Below, in pieces: positions 34,584 to 44,821 of a stretch of DNA of 64,000 nucleotides. Source of the stretch: Adiantum capillus-veneris (Eukaryota; Streptophyta; Polypodiopsida; Polypodiales; Pteridaceae); assembly GCA_014529385.2 (NCBI GenBank), contig CM043964.1:130476920-130540919 (forward strand), given 5' to 3'. The notes beneath the pieces were generated by a model that worked only from the letters and a program-made list of their open reading frames with translations, did no database searches and was not told the origin of the DNA. Made by a program: the position numbers and the translations under genes. Within the stretch, counting starts at the first letter, position 1, and every line of letters starts with the position of its first letter.

Positions 34584-35167
34584 AAGGAATCCTAATTTTT
34601 AGGTATTACGGCTAATGTTGTGTGGGGTTTAGGGAGCAAGGGCATTGAAGAAGGTAGTTTTGAGTAGGCTTTTCTAGCCTTTTTTTTAGACAAATGTAGG
34701 ATGTGGACCTAAAGGGTTACTTTCTCTCTCTAGCTTTTTTTAAAGTGAAGGAAGCATAGGGGTGTATCCACATCAGCAAAAACGTGGGTCACAAAGAGAC
34801 AAAATTTGACTTTTTTTATAAAAAAATCATTTTTACTTGTTTCTAACTTAAAACTCCCTCCCAACATATATACATATCCAAAAATCATTTTTTGACCCAT
34901 TTTTTAACCCACAAGCTTAGAAAGTCCATTTTTTAAAAACTCTTTTCCCCCAAAAAGTAATAAACATTTTGTTCTCTCCTCCTCCTCTCTCCTCTCTCCT
35001 CCCTCCTCTCTCTCTCTCCCTTCCCTCTCCCTCCCTGCCCCTACCTTCCTCCTCCTCCCCAATCTCTCCCTCCCCCCCCTCTCTCCTTCTCTCCTCCCAT
35101 CTTCCTCAACCTCTCTACCCTTCCCCCTCTATCTTTTCATCATTTGCTTCCTCACGCAACAGCTTCC
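34584..35167 (+). promoter_or_regulatory. Element T left subterminal region and pyrimidine-rich leader
   Basis: AT-rich subterminal part with the near-palindromic motif at about 34879. Then comes a ~165-bp almost pure C/T tract at 34971-35150, immediately before the transposase start. Pyrimidine patches are common near plant transcription starts; the promoter role is inferred. The apparent ORF in the tract is low complexity. Confidence 0.5.
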
Positions 35168-38100
35168 ATGGTGCTCACGGACATCACAAATGGTTTGCTT
35201 CCACCACCACGTACTCCGCACACCAAAAGCATACATATTCGCTTACCCACGGCATTTGCACCGAAGACCACTAGTGAAGGTGATCAAAAGTCATCACAGG
35301 AACGTCGCACCACTTGTGAGACCAATGTTGACATTTGGGTGGATGGCCATTTGTACCCTTACGATCCTATAAGCCGCTTCCATCCACCATTTAATAGCCT
35401 TTCCACATTTCTTCAATTTCTTGGGAGGGGAGAAGCAGGTTTGTTAGGCTATTGCAAGCGGTTGTGTATGGGTGCAGGTGCTTCTTTGCATATGTGGATG
35501 CACGAATGTCAAGCTCTTCACCTCGAGACGACGGCATTACAAGAGAGTGTTGCCTCTTCGGAGAGGGTAGTTAAAACTCTTGAACAACAAATGCAAGAAA
35601 AGGAGTCCCACATCCAGAAGCTTACCAACACCATCACATACTTGAAAGAAACACCCCTCGGTGCAAGGGAACGCAAACACATGTATTCATCCATTGAAAC
35701 TCTTGCACATTCGGGAGGAGCACGCAAATGACGAGTTACAACCACAAGGTGATTTGGTCTTTACTTGCATGATGCATTCTTACTTCACACTATTTTCTAA
35801 CATTTATGTTTATTTGTTGCTAGAAACTTCATCCAGGAGGCATGCGGTGGAACAAGCCAAGATGATCAAGTCAACCTTCTCACTAGTTGTCTCAATACCC
35901 AGGACGTGATTTCTATCTTACAATCACCTGGAGGTAAGCACATTAAGGATGCAGTCACCAAGGACCTTATGCGTAAATTAAGAAATGTGGTTAGTGATGA
36001 TGACGTTCAACAAGCTTGTGATGAGGCTGGAATCATCACCAAAGCCTATCAGGCTATTTTCCAACTCCTAAAGGATTCCCTCAAAGAACATGGCATTGTG
36101 GAAAACCTATTTCCCGTTCCTCACAAGGTCAATCTCGCAAAGAAGGCCACAAACGAAGATGTGTTCTCCCGCATTGGGACATACCTACACATTGAGGACA
36201 CAATGCCAACTTCCCTTTATGCTTCGTGCGCAACAAAGACAAGGGGAAAAGGTAAGAAACAATCCATAAGACCTTCGGAGAAGGGCTTTCCTTACACAAT
36301 GTGGAACAATATTTTCGTGGATCTTAGAAGGCTTCAAGAAGCCATGCTTAGATTTTACGAGTTACCTGAAGAAGGTGACACACTTTACTTTTTTCTTTGG
36401 TATTATTCTTATTATAACTCTGAAGTTTAAGGTCTTAGCACTATTTATTTTGTAGTGCTTGGCACAAAAGTCGCTTTTATGCTGAAACTCGATGAGTGTC
36501 AAATAGTGAAAGGCCGAAGGTTAGAGAGGCTAAGTGTCACTCTAATAAACGAGGCCCTTCTGCAAACCAAGCGAAGGGATTCAATCGAGCCATCTCCCAC
36601 CCCATCTTTTAGTGTGCAATCAGAGAAAGACATTTGGTGGTTGGGTGCTATTGAGATGCCCAAAGAGACCAATAGAGTACTTTCATGGATTTTTGAGAGA
36701 ACTCCATGGATCACAGAAGTAATACACTCCCAAATTGCAGGTCAGAAGTTGGAGATTGAGGGTTTTGGTAGTTATTATGTGGAGTGGCACTTAGGTGGGG
36801 ATTTGAAGACCATAAAGTGTTTTCTTGGCTGCAAACAAGGGGCTTCTTCTCTCATGCCTTGTCCATTTTGCACTCGAGGGTACAAACCTAATGGAAACAA
36901 ATCACATAAGAGCACTGCAAAGGCCGGTTCCATGCTTCCATGGCAAGGGCATGGAGAACAAGGGTTAGATTGTTGTGATGTCGGAGATGAAGGTAGAGAA
37001 TGGGAAGCGTCTATTCTGAGATGTCCCATGCTCAATGCCCCAGACCATGATCAAAAGGACCACGCTTGGAATCCAATCTTGCGATTTCCTCTATCGAATG
37101 TACATTTTTGTACATTACACGCATTCATGCGCATTTTTGATAGGCTATTGAAGCTCCACGTTGACTATGCTTTCACAATGAAACCGTTGGAAAAGTCTCA
37201 GGAGGCGATCGAAAGAGTGGAGGTACTCTTGAATTCCATTGGCTGTCACGGTGGAAATGTGTCTATCGTTGCTGCAAAAAACACAGGGGAGGCCCATGAA
37301 ATTGCTCAACAAGTGTCAATGAGTGGACAAAAAGCTAGACACTTTTTGAAGAAAGTTTCCCAAGGAAAGCCAAGTCGATATGATGCTCAAAACAACTCCA
37401 ACCAGCAGGCAGGTAACCTTTGGGAGCTTTGGAAGGAGTTATGCAAAGCTACTACCGACAATGATTCAAATGGCGAGCTTGCAAACAAGCGCAAGCAAGT
37501 TTGGTCACATTTTGATAAAATGGTCAAGCTTATGGGCCTTAACAGCACAACAGAAGAACAACGCCAATCATTTCAAGAAGCCTTGGCGGATTTTACCAAG
37601 GTCTTCACCCTTTCTTGGGGTGAAAATAACATCACACATTACATGGTAAGTCATTTTACATGGTGTATTCATTACAATGGATTGTTTTTATTTAATAATG
37701 TGGATCGTTTACTCATGTGAACAGCATATCTTGTTTGCGCATGGTGCATTTTTTATGCACAAGGATGGATCGCTTGAAATTTTTAGCACTCAAGGCATGG
37801 AGAAGTCCCATTATCGAGCAAGGGGAGTGTACTTAAAAATGTGGATCGTTTACTCATGTGAACAGCATATCTTGTTTGCGCATGGTGCATTTTTTATGCA
37901 CAAGGATGGATCGCTTGAAATTTTTAGCACTCAAGGCATGGAGAAGTCCCATTATCGAGCAAGGGGAGTGTACTTAAAAAATACTCGACATGGTGGTGGA
38001 ATGGTGCAATCCAATTATTTGGAGTAGATGTTCAATTGGTTTTTTCGCACAACATTTGCTCATAAGCTCACAATGGAGCGTGCGCGACAATCCAAGATTG

Positions 38101-38261
38101 CTATTGAAGTGCGGAAATGGAGTCGTCAAGAGCATAGCAACAAGTGGCAAATGTCGCAAGGTCCCACCAAGCATGCTGCATGGCAGCGATGCAGAGTGCG
38201 ACAAGGATCAAAGTGGATACTGCGCGAGTCACTAAACGTGAACGCAAGGTCCAACTCTTAG
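35168..38261 (+). CDS. Element T transposase-like protein, four exons, two in-frame stops
   Basis: Predicted exons: 35168-35748, 35824-36374, 36456-37645 and 37725-38261, joined by GT-AG introns of 75-81 bp that keep one frame. The start MVLTDITNGLL is preferred; an in-frame ATG lies at 35144. Exon 1 ends in a coiled coil ('VVKTLEQQMQEKESHIQKL'). Exon 3 has 'EWHLGGDLKTIKCFLGC' followed by 'SSLMPCPFCTRGY' (zinc-binding CxxC) and 'VHFCTLHAFMRIFDRLLKL'. Exon 4 has 'HILFAHGAFFMHKDGSLEIF' and 'STQGMEKSHYRARGVYLK'. This D...CxxC...H...GxEK layout recalls RNase-H-fold transposases found in large eukaryotic DNA transposons; the family name and catalytic residues are inference. Stops are TGA at 35729 and TAG at 38025. 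A 141-bp duplication affects exon 4. Confidence 0.75.
37700..37981 (+). repeat. In-frame 141-bp tandem duplication in the transposase gene
   Basis: 37700-37840 and 37841-37981 are essentially identical. The unit spans the 3' end of intron 3 with its AG acceptor plus most of the conserved 'HILFAHGAFFMHKD...GMEKSH' exon. 141 is 47 codons, so reading through stays in frame. Splicing to the second acceptor (exon start 37866) would skip the first copy. Confidence 0.92.
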
Positions 38262-38313
38262 CGACATGTTTATTTAAAAAATAATACTTTAAAAAAAAAA
38301 ATTAGTGTGAACA

Positions 38314-38343
38314 GGGCCCTTTTTAAATGGGCCCTTATAAATA
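38314..38343 (+). promoter_or_regulatory. Histone H3 gene core promoter (two GGGCCC sites and TATA box)
   Basis: GGGCCC at 38314-38319 and 38329-38334, directly abutting TATA box TTATAAATA at 38335-38343, about 58 bp before the ATG. GGCCC-type motifs are known in promoters of plant proliferation-linked genes, including histones (family knowledge). The binding is inferred. Confidence 0.65.
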
Positions 38344-38400
38344 TTACATGCTCTCATAAACCACTCATTTCTTAAGAACAGGTGACCTCTTACCAACGAA

Positions 38401-39297
38401 ATGGCGCGCACCAAACAAACCGCAAAAGAGCATCCACCTGCCAACAAAAACACCCTCCAAGGATGTGAGAAGCCGTCATGGCTTAAAGGCACAAGAAAAC
38501 GGCCACGAACGCCTGGCCGTTCCAGGAACTCATCTGGTAGTGGGCATGGTGGTAGGGCACGAGAGTCATCGAGGACTGTTGAATCTCCACCTCTTCAAGA
38601 TATAACACCTAGAAGGAGAATGAAGCAACGTGCCCAGCGCTGGAGAGAAGAAGAGGGCCAGCAAACAACAGAGTCCGATAGGGAGCAGCCGTCGCACCAC
38701 CAATCACAAGCACGACCATCCAGGACTCGGGTGGTCCATACAGACACTGAATCAGAGAGTGAGCCACCATGGCTGCGAGAAAAAATACCGCGCACACACC
38801 AAGTGGCCGTTGGGGGGAAGACATTGCCTGGAGGCCAGGGAGCTCTCCCCACACAACAAGATCGACAGCCAAGGGAAGAGGAAGAATTAGAAGAGGCTGC
38901 AGAACCAGCCCCTAAGCATGTAAACGGGTGCAAGTCTAAGTTTTTCAAGAAGCCTAAACACCGCCCGCCAGCAAATGTGCAAGTGCCCCCAAGACAACCG
39001 TAGCGGCGCCAAAAAATAGCAAGGGCATTTGCAAAAATCCGCCACTACCAGAAGACGACGGAGCTTTTGATTCGACGCGCCCCCTTTGCTCGCACTGTGA
39101 AGGAGGTGCTTCAAAGCTATGGAAATCAGTATAGAATGCAAGCAATAGCGCTAGAGGCTATTCAAGAAGCTGCAGAGGCCCACATCATTTCGGTGTTGGA
39201 AGATACCAACCTATGCGCCATACATGCAAAGCGAGTGGCAATACAGCCAAAAGATATGCAGCTTGCATGTCGATTGCGACGAGACTTAGAGCATTAG
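38401..39297 (+). CDS. Transposon-borne histone H3 variant with a 200-residue N-terminal tail
   Basis: One frame of 298 residues with a single TAG at codon 201 (39001-39003). It begins MARTKQTAKEH, keeping the H3 N-terminus around Lys4. A long Arg/Ser/Pro/Gln-rich tail follows, with an acidic block ('REEEELEEAAEPAPK') and 'FFKKPKHRPP'. After the stop the histone fold continues without a break: 'IRHYQKTTELLIRRAPFART' (alphaN-alpha1), 'YRMQAIALEAIQEAAEAHII' (alpha2), then 'EDTNLCAIHAKRVAIQPKDM' (loop 2-alpha3). Around 55% identity to canonical H3 by eye over the fold. Loop 1 has canonical length, unlike the longer loop of plant CENH3. No intron. It sits 140 bp after the transposase gene with its own TATA box. 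The stop may be a CAG or AAG mutated by one base, or readthrough. Confidence 0.9.
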
Positions 39298-39524
39298 CCG
39301 AAGTTACCCCTCTTTTTGTATTGCACACCCTTATCTTTGTAATTTGACTTTCCAATGACAATATGATCAACAGTTGTGTCTACTGTGTCTATTATCTTTG
39401 TAATTTCAAGTTCTGTATGTAATTGCAGTCAATTTCAGTAAATTTGTGCTTTTTAAGTACGCTTGAGGGTAGATAAACCTATAAGGTGCATCTAAATGAA
39501 TGATACAAAACCAATCCATTGCAA

Positions 39525-39716
39525 TAAATTTGTGCTTTGTAGGTATCCTAGGGGGTAGATTAGCCTACTAGGGGCAAAAAAAAGCCTGGCCACAAGGGCA
39601 CGCAAATGGCCCATCCAAAACTGATGGATGGGCCATTTGCGCGCCCTTGTGGCCAGGCTTTTTTTGCCCCTTGTAGGCTTATCTACCCCCTAGGATACCT
39701 ACAAAGCACAAATTTA
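39525..39716. repeat. Hairpin 1
   Basis: Arms of about 92 bp ('atttgtgctttgtaggtatc' to 'ggcccatcca') with a ~7-base loop 'aaaactga'. The stem is interrupted only by small mismatches such as gcacgc/gcgcgc. Weaker pairing continues outward ('atgatacaaaaccaat' with 'attggttttgcatcat'). Confidence 0.92.
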
Positions 39717-40061
39717 CTAAAACCTATTGGTTTTGCATCATTATTTTACATGGATCCTTGTGGACACTCTTTTTTGGCCATTTCAAGCTTTGAATTCCCT
39801 ATAGGATATAAAAATAAATAACATATTGTGAAACCAAGTGTCTATGCAACAGTAATTTGGATTTTTCAAATGTCCAATGTAATTGGACTTTTTGGTGCAG
39901 GGGTGTACTAGGTATAGCTGAAGCAGGTGATAGTGTGCTGGAAACTTCATCTCATAATTGATTTCACCTTTTCTAGTGTCCTTGAGTGTGAACATATGCT
40001 GGAATTGCCATGAAAAGGGTGCATCTAAATGAGTGATGCAAAACCAATCCATTGCAATAAA

Positions 40062-40256
40062 TTTGTGCTTTGTAGGTATCCTAGCTAGGGGGTAGATTAG
40101 CCTAATAGGGGCAAAAAAAAGCCTGGCCACAAGGGCGTGCAAATGGCCCATCCAAAACTGATGGATGGGCCATTTGCGCGCCCTTGTGGCCAGGCTTTTT
40201 TTTGCCCCTTGTAGGCTTATCTACCCCCTAGGATACCTACAAAGCACAAATTTACT
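40062..40256. repeat. Hairpin 2
   Basis: Same structure as hairpin 1, with loop near 40154 (537 bp later). The left arm has a 4-base duplication 'ctagctaggg'. Confidence 0.92.
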
Positions 40257-40597
40257 AAAACCTATTGGTTTTGCATCATTATTTTACATGGATCCTTGTG
40301 GATACCCTTTTTTGGCCATTTCAAGCTTTGAATTCCCTATAGGATATAAAAATAAATAACATATTGTGAAACCAAGTGTCTATGCAACAGTAATTTGGAT
40401 TTTTCAAATGTCCAATGTAATTGGACTTTTTGGTGCAGAGGTGTACTAGGTATAGCTGAAGCAGGTGCTAGTGTGCTGGAAACTTCATCTCATAATTGAT
40501 TTCACCTTTTCTAGTGTCCTTGAGTGTGAACATATGCTGGAATTGCCATAAAAAGGGTGCATATAAATGAGTGATGCAAAACCAATCCATTGCAATC

Positions 40598-40790
40598 AAT
40601 TTGTGCTTTGTAGGTATCCTAGGGGGTAGATTAGCCTAATAGGGGCAAAAAAAAGCCTGGCCACAAGGGCGTGCAAATGGCCCATCCAAAACTGATGGAT
40701 GGGCCATTTGCGCGCCCTTGTGGCCAGGCTTGTTTTTGGCCCTTATAGGCTTATCTACCCCCAAGGGTACTTAAAAAGCACAAATTTATT
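40598..40790. repeat. Hairpin 3
   Basis: Same structure with loop near 40688 (534 bp after hairpin 2). The right arm diverges ('cttgtttttggcccttatag', 'aagggtacttaaaaag') and instead pairs with the left edge of the whole block. Confidence 0.9.
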
Positions 40791-40964
40791 GAAATTGACT
40801 GCAATTACATACAGAACTTGAAATTACAAAGTCACCAATCAAAAAAAAATTCATATCACCAATTGAAACAATTTTGAAGATTGACAAATCACATTCAAAA
40901 GAATTTGCAATATAGAGAGACAATTTCAAATATTTTTTATTCCTTCCAAAACAGTGATTTTACA

Positions 40965-42542
40965 TCATGTATCTGAGGAGTTCATAATTTTTTTGATCAT
41001 TTCCTGGCGCCTATTTTGCGCGTAAGGAAACTCCCCAGTCAAGAGGGACTGCGCTATGGCCTTTGGGTCAATTGAGCCAATGGAAGCATGTATCCCTATC
41101 TGGGCAAGCACTTTACTACGAAAGCCAGTGCCAAACGCTGTGCATACAAGGGATCTACGCACTAGGAACACTTGATGCGCAGTTTGAGCAATGGTGCTCA
41201 AACACAAAAACTTGCTCAAAGCTTTTAACGACCAAGTCATAAAATGGGCTTGGGGAGTAAATTCATTATGGATAATGGCCACATCGCCAGGGGGGAGTTA
41301 TCCTAGGTAATGCGCAAGGGAAGCTTGAGGTCCAAAGCCCTTCCGCTTGCCACCCGTCCTTGCAGCAAAATCATCAACCTCCACAACATCCTGTCATAAA
41401 CCGATGAAGGTTGAGAAAAAAGACAATGAAGGATAAAATAGTAACATGAAAATTAGGATACAGTTTACCTCCTTCTCCTTGTCGTCCTCCTCCCTGTTGC
41501 CCTTTGCATCCAAGTCAATGCTCCCATGCACCACAGATACGAGCTTTGGATCATTAGATGGGAGGTTGCATAATGGCATAGGCATCCTAGCAGCCTCAAC
41601 CTTGGCTTGCGTGGCTTGGAAATCTTCATCGGCCACGTGCAACTGCTCTGCTTCCAGGACCTCCTCACATACAACTGCAATAGTGTCAGCAACAGAGTCC
41701 CCATCTGGCAAGAGCTTGCTTTCTAGGGCATCTGGCGTATTGTCTAAGGGACATTTGCTGCTGTTGCATAGCACGCTCAAGCATTCATCCATGCGCAGGC
41801 CAAATGCTTTCTCCAAATCATGCAGGAACACATACTCCTCCCCATCCACTAACACTGAGGAGAAGCGGCTTATTTCTACCTCTGGGATAGCCACATCCGT
41901 CAGTGATAGTGGCACTGGAGTGTCACTAGGGCCAGCCACAACTATGGATTTCTCAACCACTTCCTCAAGACCCCTAGGGTACTCGAGCCGGTGTGCTTTT
42001 CCTTCCGCTGCAAGGTTCATGGGTATAACCTGCTGCTCCTTGGTGTCCTTGATAAAGGACCCAACTTGAAGGTGTGGTAAGCGGAGCTCCTCCAGATCAG
42101 GTTCCTCGCTCACCAAGAAGATAAATGTTGTGAGCCGAGAAAGGTACTCCACCCCCAACTTGCGCTTCTTGAGCGCTGACACCCCAGGGGCTTGCTCGTC
42201 CAAGTAATGGCCTGCATCGGTTGTAATTTCTTGGAATCGTTGCAACCGCTTGGAGAATGGGCGATCACTTTTGTGTATATAGCGCAAAAGATCGCAAGGC
42301 ACCCAGATCCTTGCATGTGGGGGGATAGATACAGAATATTTTATGATGTGCTCCTCCATGAACGCAAAAATCTCCTCAAATGCATCCATGTGAAGGGCAA
42401 CTGTGGCGTCAAGGTCAGGGAGACGAGTAAAAAAGGTGTGGAGGTCCAACTTCCCTTTGTATTTGGTGTCCTCGAGGAAGAGGATGAAGCGTGACAAAGA
42501 GGTGGATGTGGGTGCAGATGCAGAGGCTGTGGCAGCATCCAT
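40965..42542 (-). CDS. Element T minus-strand gene 2, unknown function, one intron
   Basis: Start MDAATASASAPTSTSLSRF at 42542, chosen because it follows a TATA box by 80 bp (a longer ATG at 42590 would lie too near it). Exon 1 is 42542-41469, the intron 41468-41391 (78 bp, GT-AG) and exon 2 41390-40965, frame kept ('KEKE' to 'DVVEVDDF'). An in-frame TAA at 41300 lies between 'AHYLG' and 'LPPGDVAII'. The first 200 residues are largely helical ('HMDAFEEIFAFMEEHIIKYS', 'DLLRYIHKSDRPFSKRLQRF'); then comes 'DGEEYVFLHDLEKAFGLRMD', and a Glu-rich end. I do not recognise the family. It is convergent with the H3 gene. Confidence 0.65.
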
Positions 42543-42622
42543 GTCTAACCTGGGGTGTAGATAGAGAGCGGAGGAGCTCAAGAGTTGCAAAAGTGAAAAT
42601 AGTGAATGAATTAGGTGGCCCC

Positions 42623-42632
42623 CCTTTTATAA
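42623..42632 (-). promoter_or_regulatory. TATA box of minus-strand gene 2
   Basis: Read on the minus strand: TTATAAAAGG, followed by a GGGGGGCC run, about 80 bp before the ATG at 42542. Confidence 0.7.
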
Positions 42633-42788
42633 TGGACCCTTTTTTTAAGACATTAAAAAAAAAGGCACTTTCACCAAAAAATGATTTCTCATCCCAATGC
42701 AAAAAATTATATTCAAAGGCATGATTTGCAGAAGCAAATCATGTTGATTACAGCGGGGATCAATATGAAAATTGCAAGAGTTACAAAG

Positions 42789-44128
42789 TTATAAGATTGA
42801 TAGCATAGTTCCATCTATCCCCCAGTCCTCCTCGACCTTCAATTTGTCTTCCATTCTCTTCCCAATCTGCGGACATTCATTACAATAAGCATCCAATGAT
42901 CGACAAACCATGATGAATTGAAAATGTGGTGGAAGGATTCTCACCTTGTGACCTTGTAAACGAAATTGTGCTTGTTGAAGGGCCTCAAAACCCATAATAG
43001 CCAAATGTTCTCGAACATTACTGAGAGTCCAATGCTTGTTCACTTGGACTGCCTCCAAAGCATCGTTGGGCATCTTCACTGCAATGTCAAAGCTTGCAAT
43101 AGCGTCGTCTACACTCTATAAGGGAGTCTACACTCCAAGCTTGCACATCCAACGATCATAGTGAAATCGTATGTACAAGGAGGTGCGGGATTTCAAATAG
43201 CGCATTCCAATACCTGAAGCTCCAACCTTACAACGGTATCGGTCCCCGTTGTGCATGCCCTCCACAAAACCCCAGTCCTCTTCTAAAAGCCTTCCTAATT
43301 TCTCGTAATGCGCACTTTACATACAAGCATTGTGGTAGTCTCCACAAATCCAAACTCTTTAAAAATGTACACAAAACAATGAATAGGCAAACACCAACTC
43401 AAGCCCACAGACCTAGAAGCTTTAGAGTATTTCAAAGAGTTTTGGACATCCATTATCATCTTTTGCTTGAAAGATGCTACCGACCACAAATATGGGACTG
43501 GCCACTCCATACTTAATAAGGAAGTTACTTTGATGGGTTCAAGCGTTCCAAACGCTTGTGTAGAAGTAGGGACAATATAGGAGTGAGAATAGAAGAAAAT
43601 CCTTCTTTGAACCAGTTTGGTTGGGCAAAGATGTGGGAACATTATTGCTCCAATATCCGCATATATAGCATTGAATGTGCCGGAGAGACTATGTAGTGGC
43701 TGCTCCTCCACCAGCGTGGATGGAAATATGACTATAAATGCATGACAAATGTTAAGTATGAATCCATAATAACATTACACTGTGATTTCACACCTAGCTT
43801 TGTATTCTCAAAACATGTACTTACAATGTGTTGGAAATCGAGGTGGTTGTTGCAAGTGCATGGTTGACATTGAGAAAACATGTTGCACAATGGCTACGGT
43901 CCCCTTGTCTTTGCGGTTCTTGAAGCCAAGGAGCTTTCCTTTCCAATGAAGATCCAAGTTTGCACGATTCCGCACACGATGAGGGCCAATAGCAGATGGT
44001 TGTATGTATACCCAAACACCTTTGGTGAACTCTTGTGGCACCCACTCATCATCTACACCTCTAGTGTTGTGGCATGCAACTGCTGTGACCTCATCCTTTG
44101 GCCGCCTTTGCGAAGTAGATTTGGCCAT
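42789..44128 (-). CDS. Element T minus-strand gene 1, unknown function, introns and a frame break
   Basis: Start MAKSTSQRRPKDEVTAV at 44128. Exon 1 to 43825; intron 43824-43732 (93 bp, GTAAGT...TTATAG); the frame is kept into 'FIFPSTLVEEQPLHSL'. The product includes 'VWVYIQPSAIGPHRV', 'GKLLGFKNRKDKGTVAIVQH' and 'FNAIYADIGAIMFPHLC'. Near 43310 the frame shifts to 'HYEKLGRLLEEDWGFVEGMH' and 'TSLYIRFHYDRWMCKLGV', and a direct repeat of 'gagtgtagac' marks the next break at ~43115. Then 'VDDAIASFDIAVKMPND' leads to the end. A 78-bp GT-AG intron (42944-42867) before 'IGKRMEDKLKVEEDW' contains no stop. No known domain recognised. Confidence 0.55.
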
Positions 44129-44821
44129 GGTTGAGCAAAGAAAACTAAGAGGAGGAGAAGGACCTTGCTTGTTGCTACAATGTAGGTGGGATAAAGTGAT
44201 ATGAGAAGGTGGTTAACCCTTGTGGCAATGGGAGGAGAAGGTGGATAACCCTTGCTTGGTGTGGCAATGGAAAGTGGTAGGGGAGGAGAAAGGAGCTTCC
44301 TTGCTGCAGCAATGGAGATGGTGTAGAGAGAGAGTGTGTTGGAGTAGAGGATGAGTCGGATGGTTGCAACCAAGGAGGGGTTGGAAAACGAGTTCTAGAG
44401 AGAAAAAATCACTTTTTGTCTAATAACTACTTTTGGGGGAGCTCTGGATAGCAAAAAAAGATTTTTCAAAATTTTTTAAAAAAATTTAAATTTTAGGGTT
44501 TTTGGATACACGTTTTGACTTTTTGAGATCAAAAAATGATTTTTTGACCATAAAATAGTTTTAGGGAGGTTTTCAGAAGATGAAATTTGAGTTTTGAAAA
44601 TTTTGAAAATTTTCAAATTTTTGGGATTTTTTCAAAACCGGATCAAAAAGGAGGGAAGTTGGAGGTTCCATATGGCCCACCCACCGCCCCACCCCACCTT
44701 CTCACTAGGTAAGAGCCCATTTAAGAAGTGTAAGACTACTTTGTCCCCCTACATTTTTGAGGGCATAGAGTGTGTCCACCACGCTCTTCTCATTGGCTAG
44801 CCTTTAATTAACCTTAATCCC
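44129..44821. other. Element T right subterminal region
   Basis: No gene. G-rich direct repeats ('tggataacccttgcttg' and variants) at about 44205-44300, then an AT-rich part with the near-palindrome 'tcaaaaaatgattttttgac' at about 44526. Confidence 0.6.

Larger units (their letters stand above)
39397..40836. repeat. Symmetrical inverted-repeat block between convergent genes
   Basis: The left edge 39397-39470 ('aatttcaagttctgtatgta', then 'agcttttt'-type sequence) is the reverse complement of the right edge near 40764-40836 ('tacatacagaacttgaaatt'). Inside are three hairpins with a 535-bp period and ~300-bp spacers that are themselves near-identical. The block separates the 3' ends of the H3 gene (39297) and the minus-strand gene (40965). 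It could end transcription from both sides. Confidence 0.88.

Noticed and set aside
34969-35274. Pro/Ser-rich ORF
   Set aside because: Low-complexity translation of the pyrimidine tract; the transposase frame overlaps it.
38401-39297. H3 gene as a centromeric CENH3
   Set aside because: Loop 1 has the canonical H3 length and the N-terminus is H3-like (ARTKQTA). CENH3 usually has a longer loop and a different N-terminus. A phylogeny could still change this.
39397-40836. Hairpin array as a CRISPR-like array
   Set aside because: Eukaryotic context, 535-bp period, repeats and spacers both near-identical; a palindromic tandem repeat, not CRISPR.
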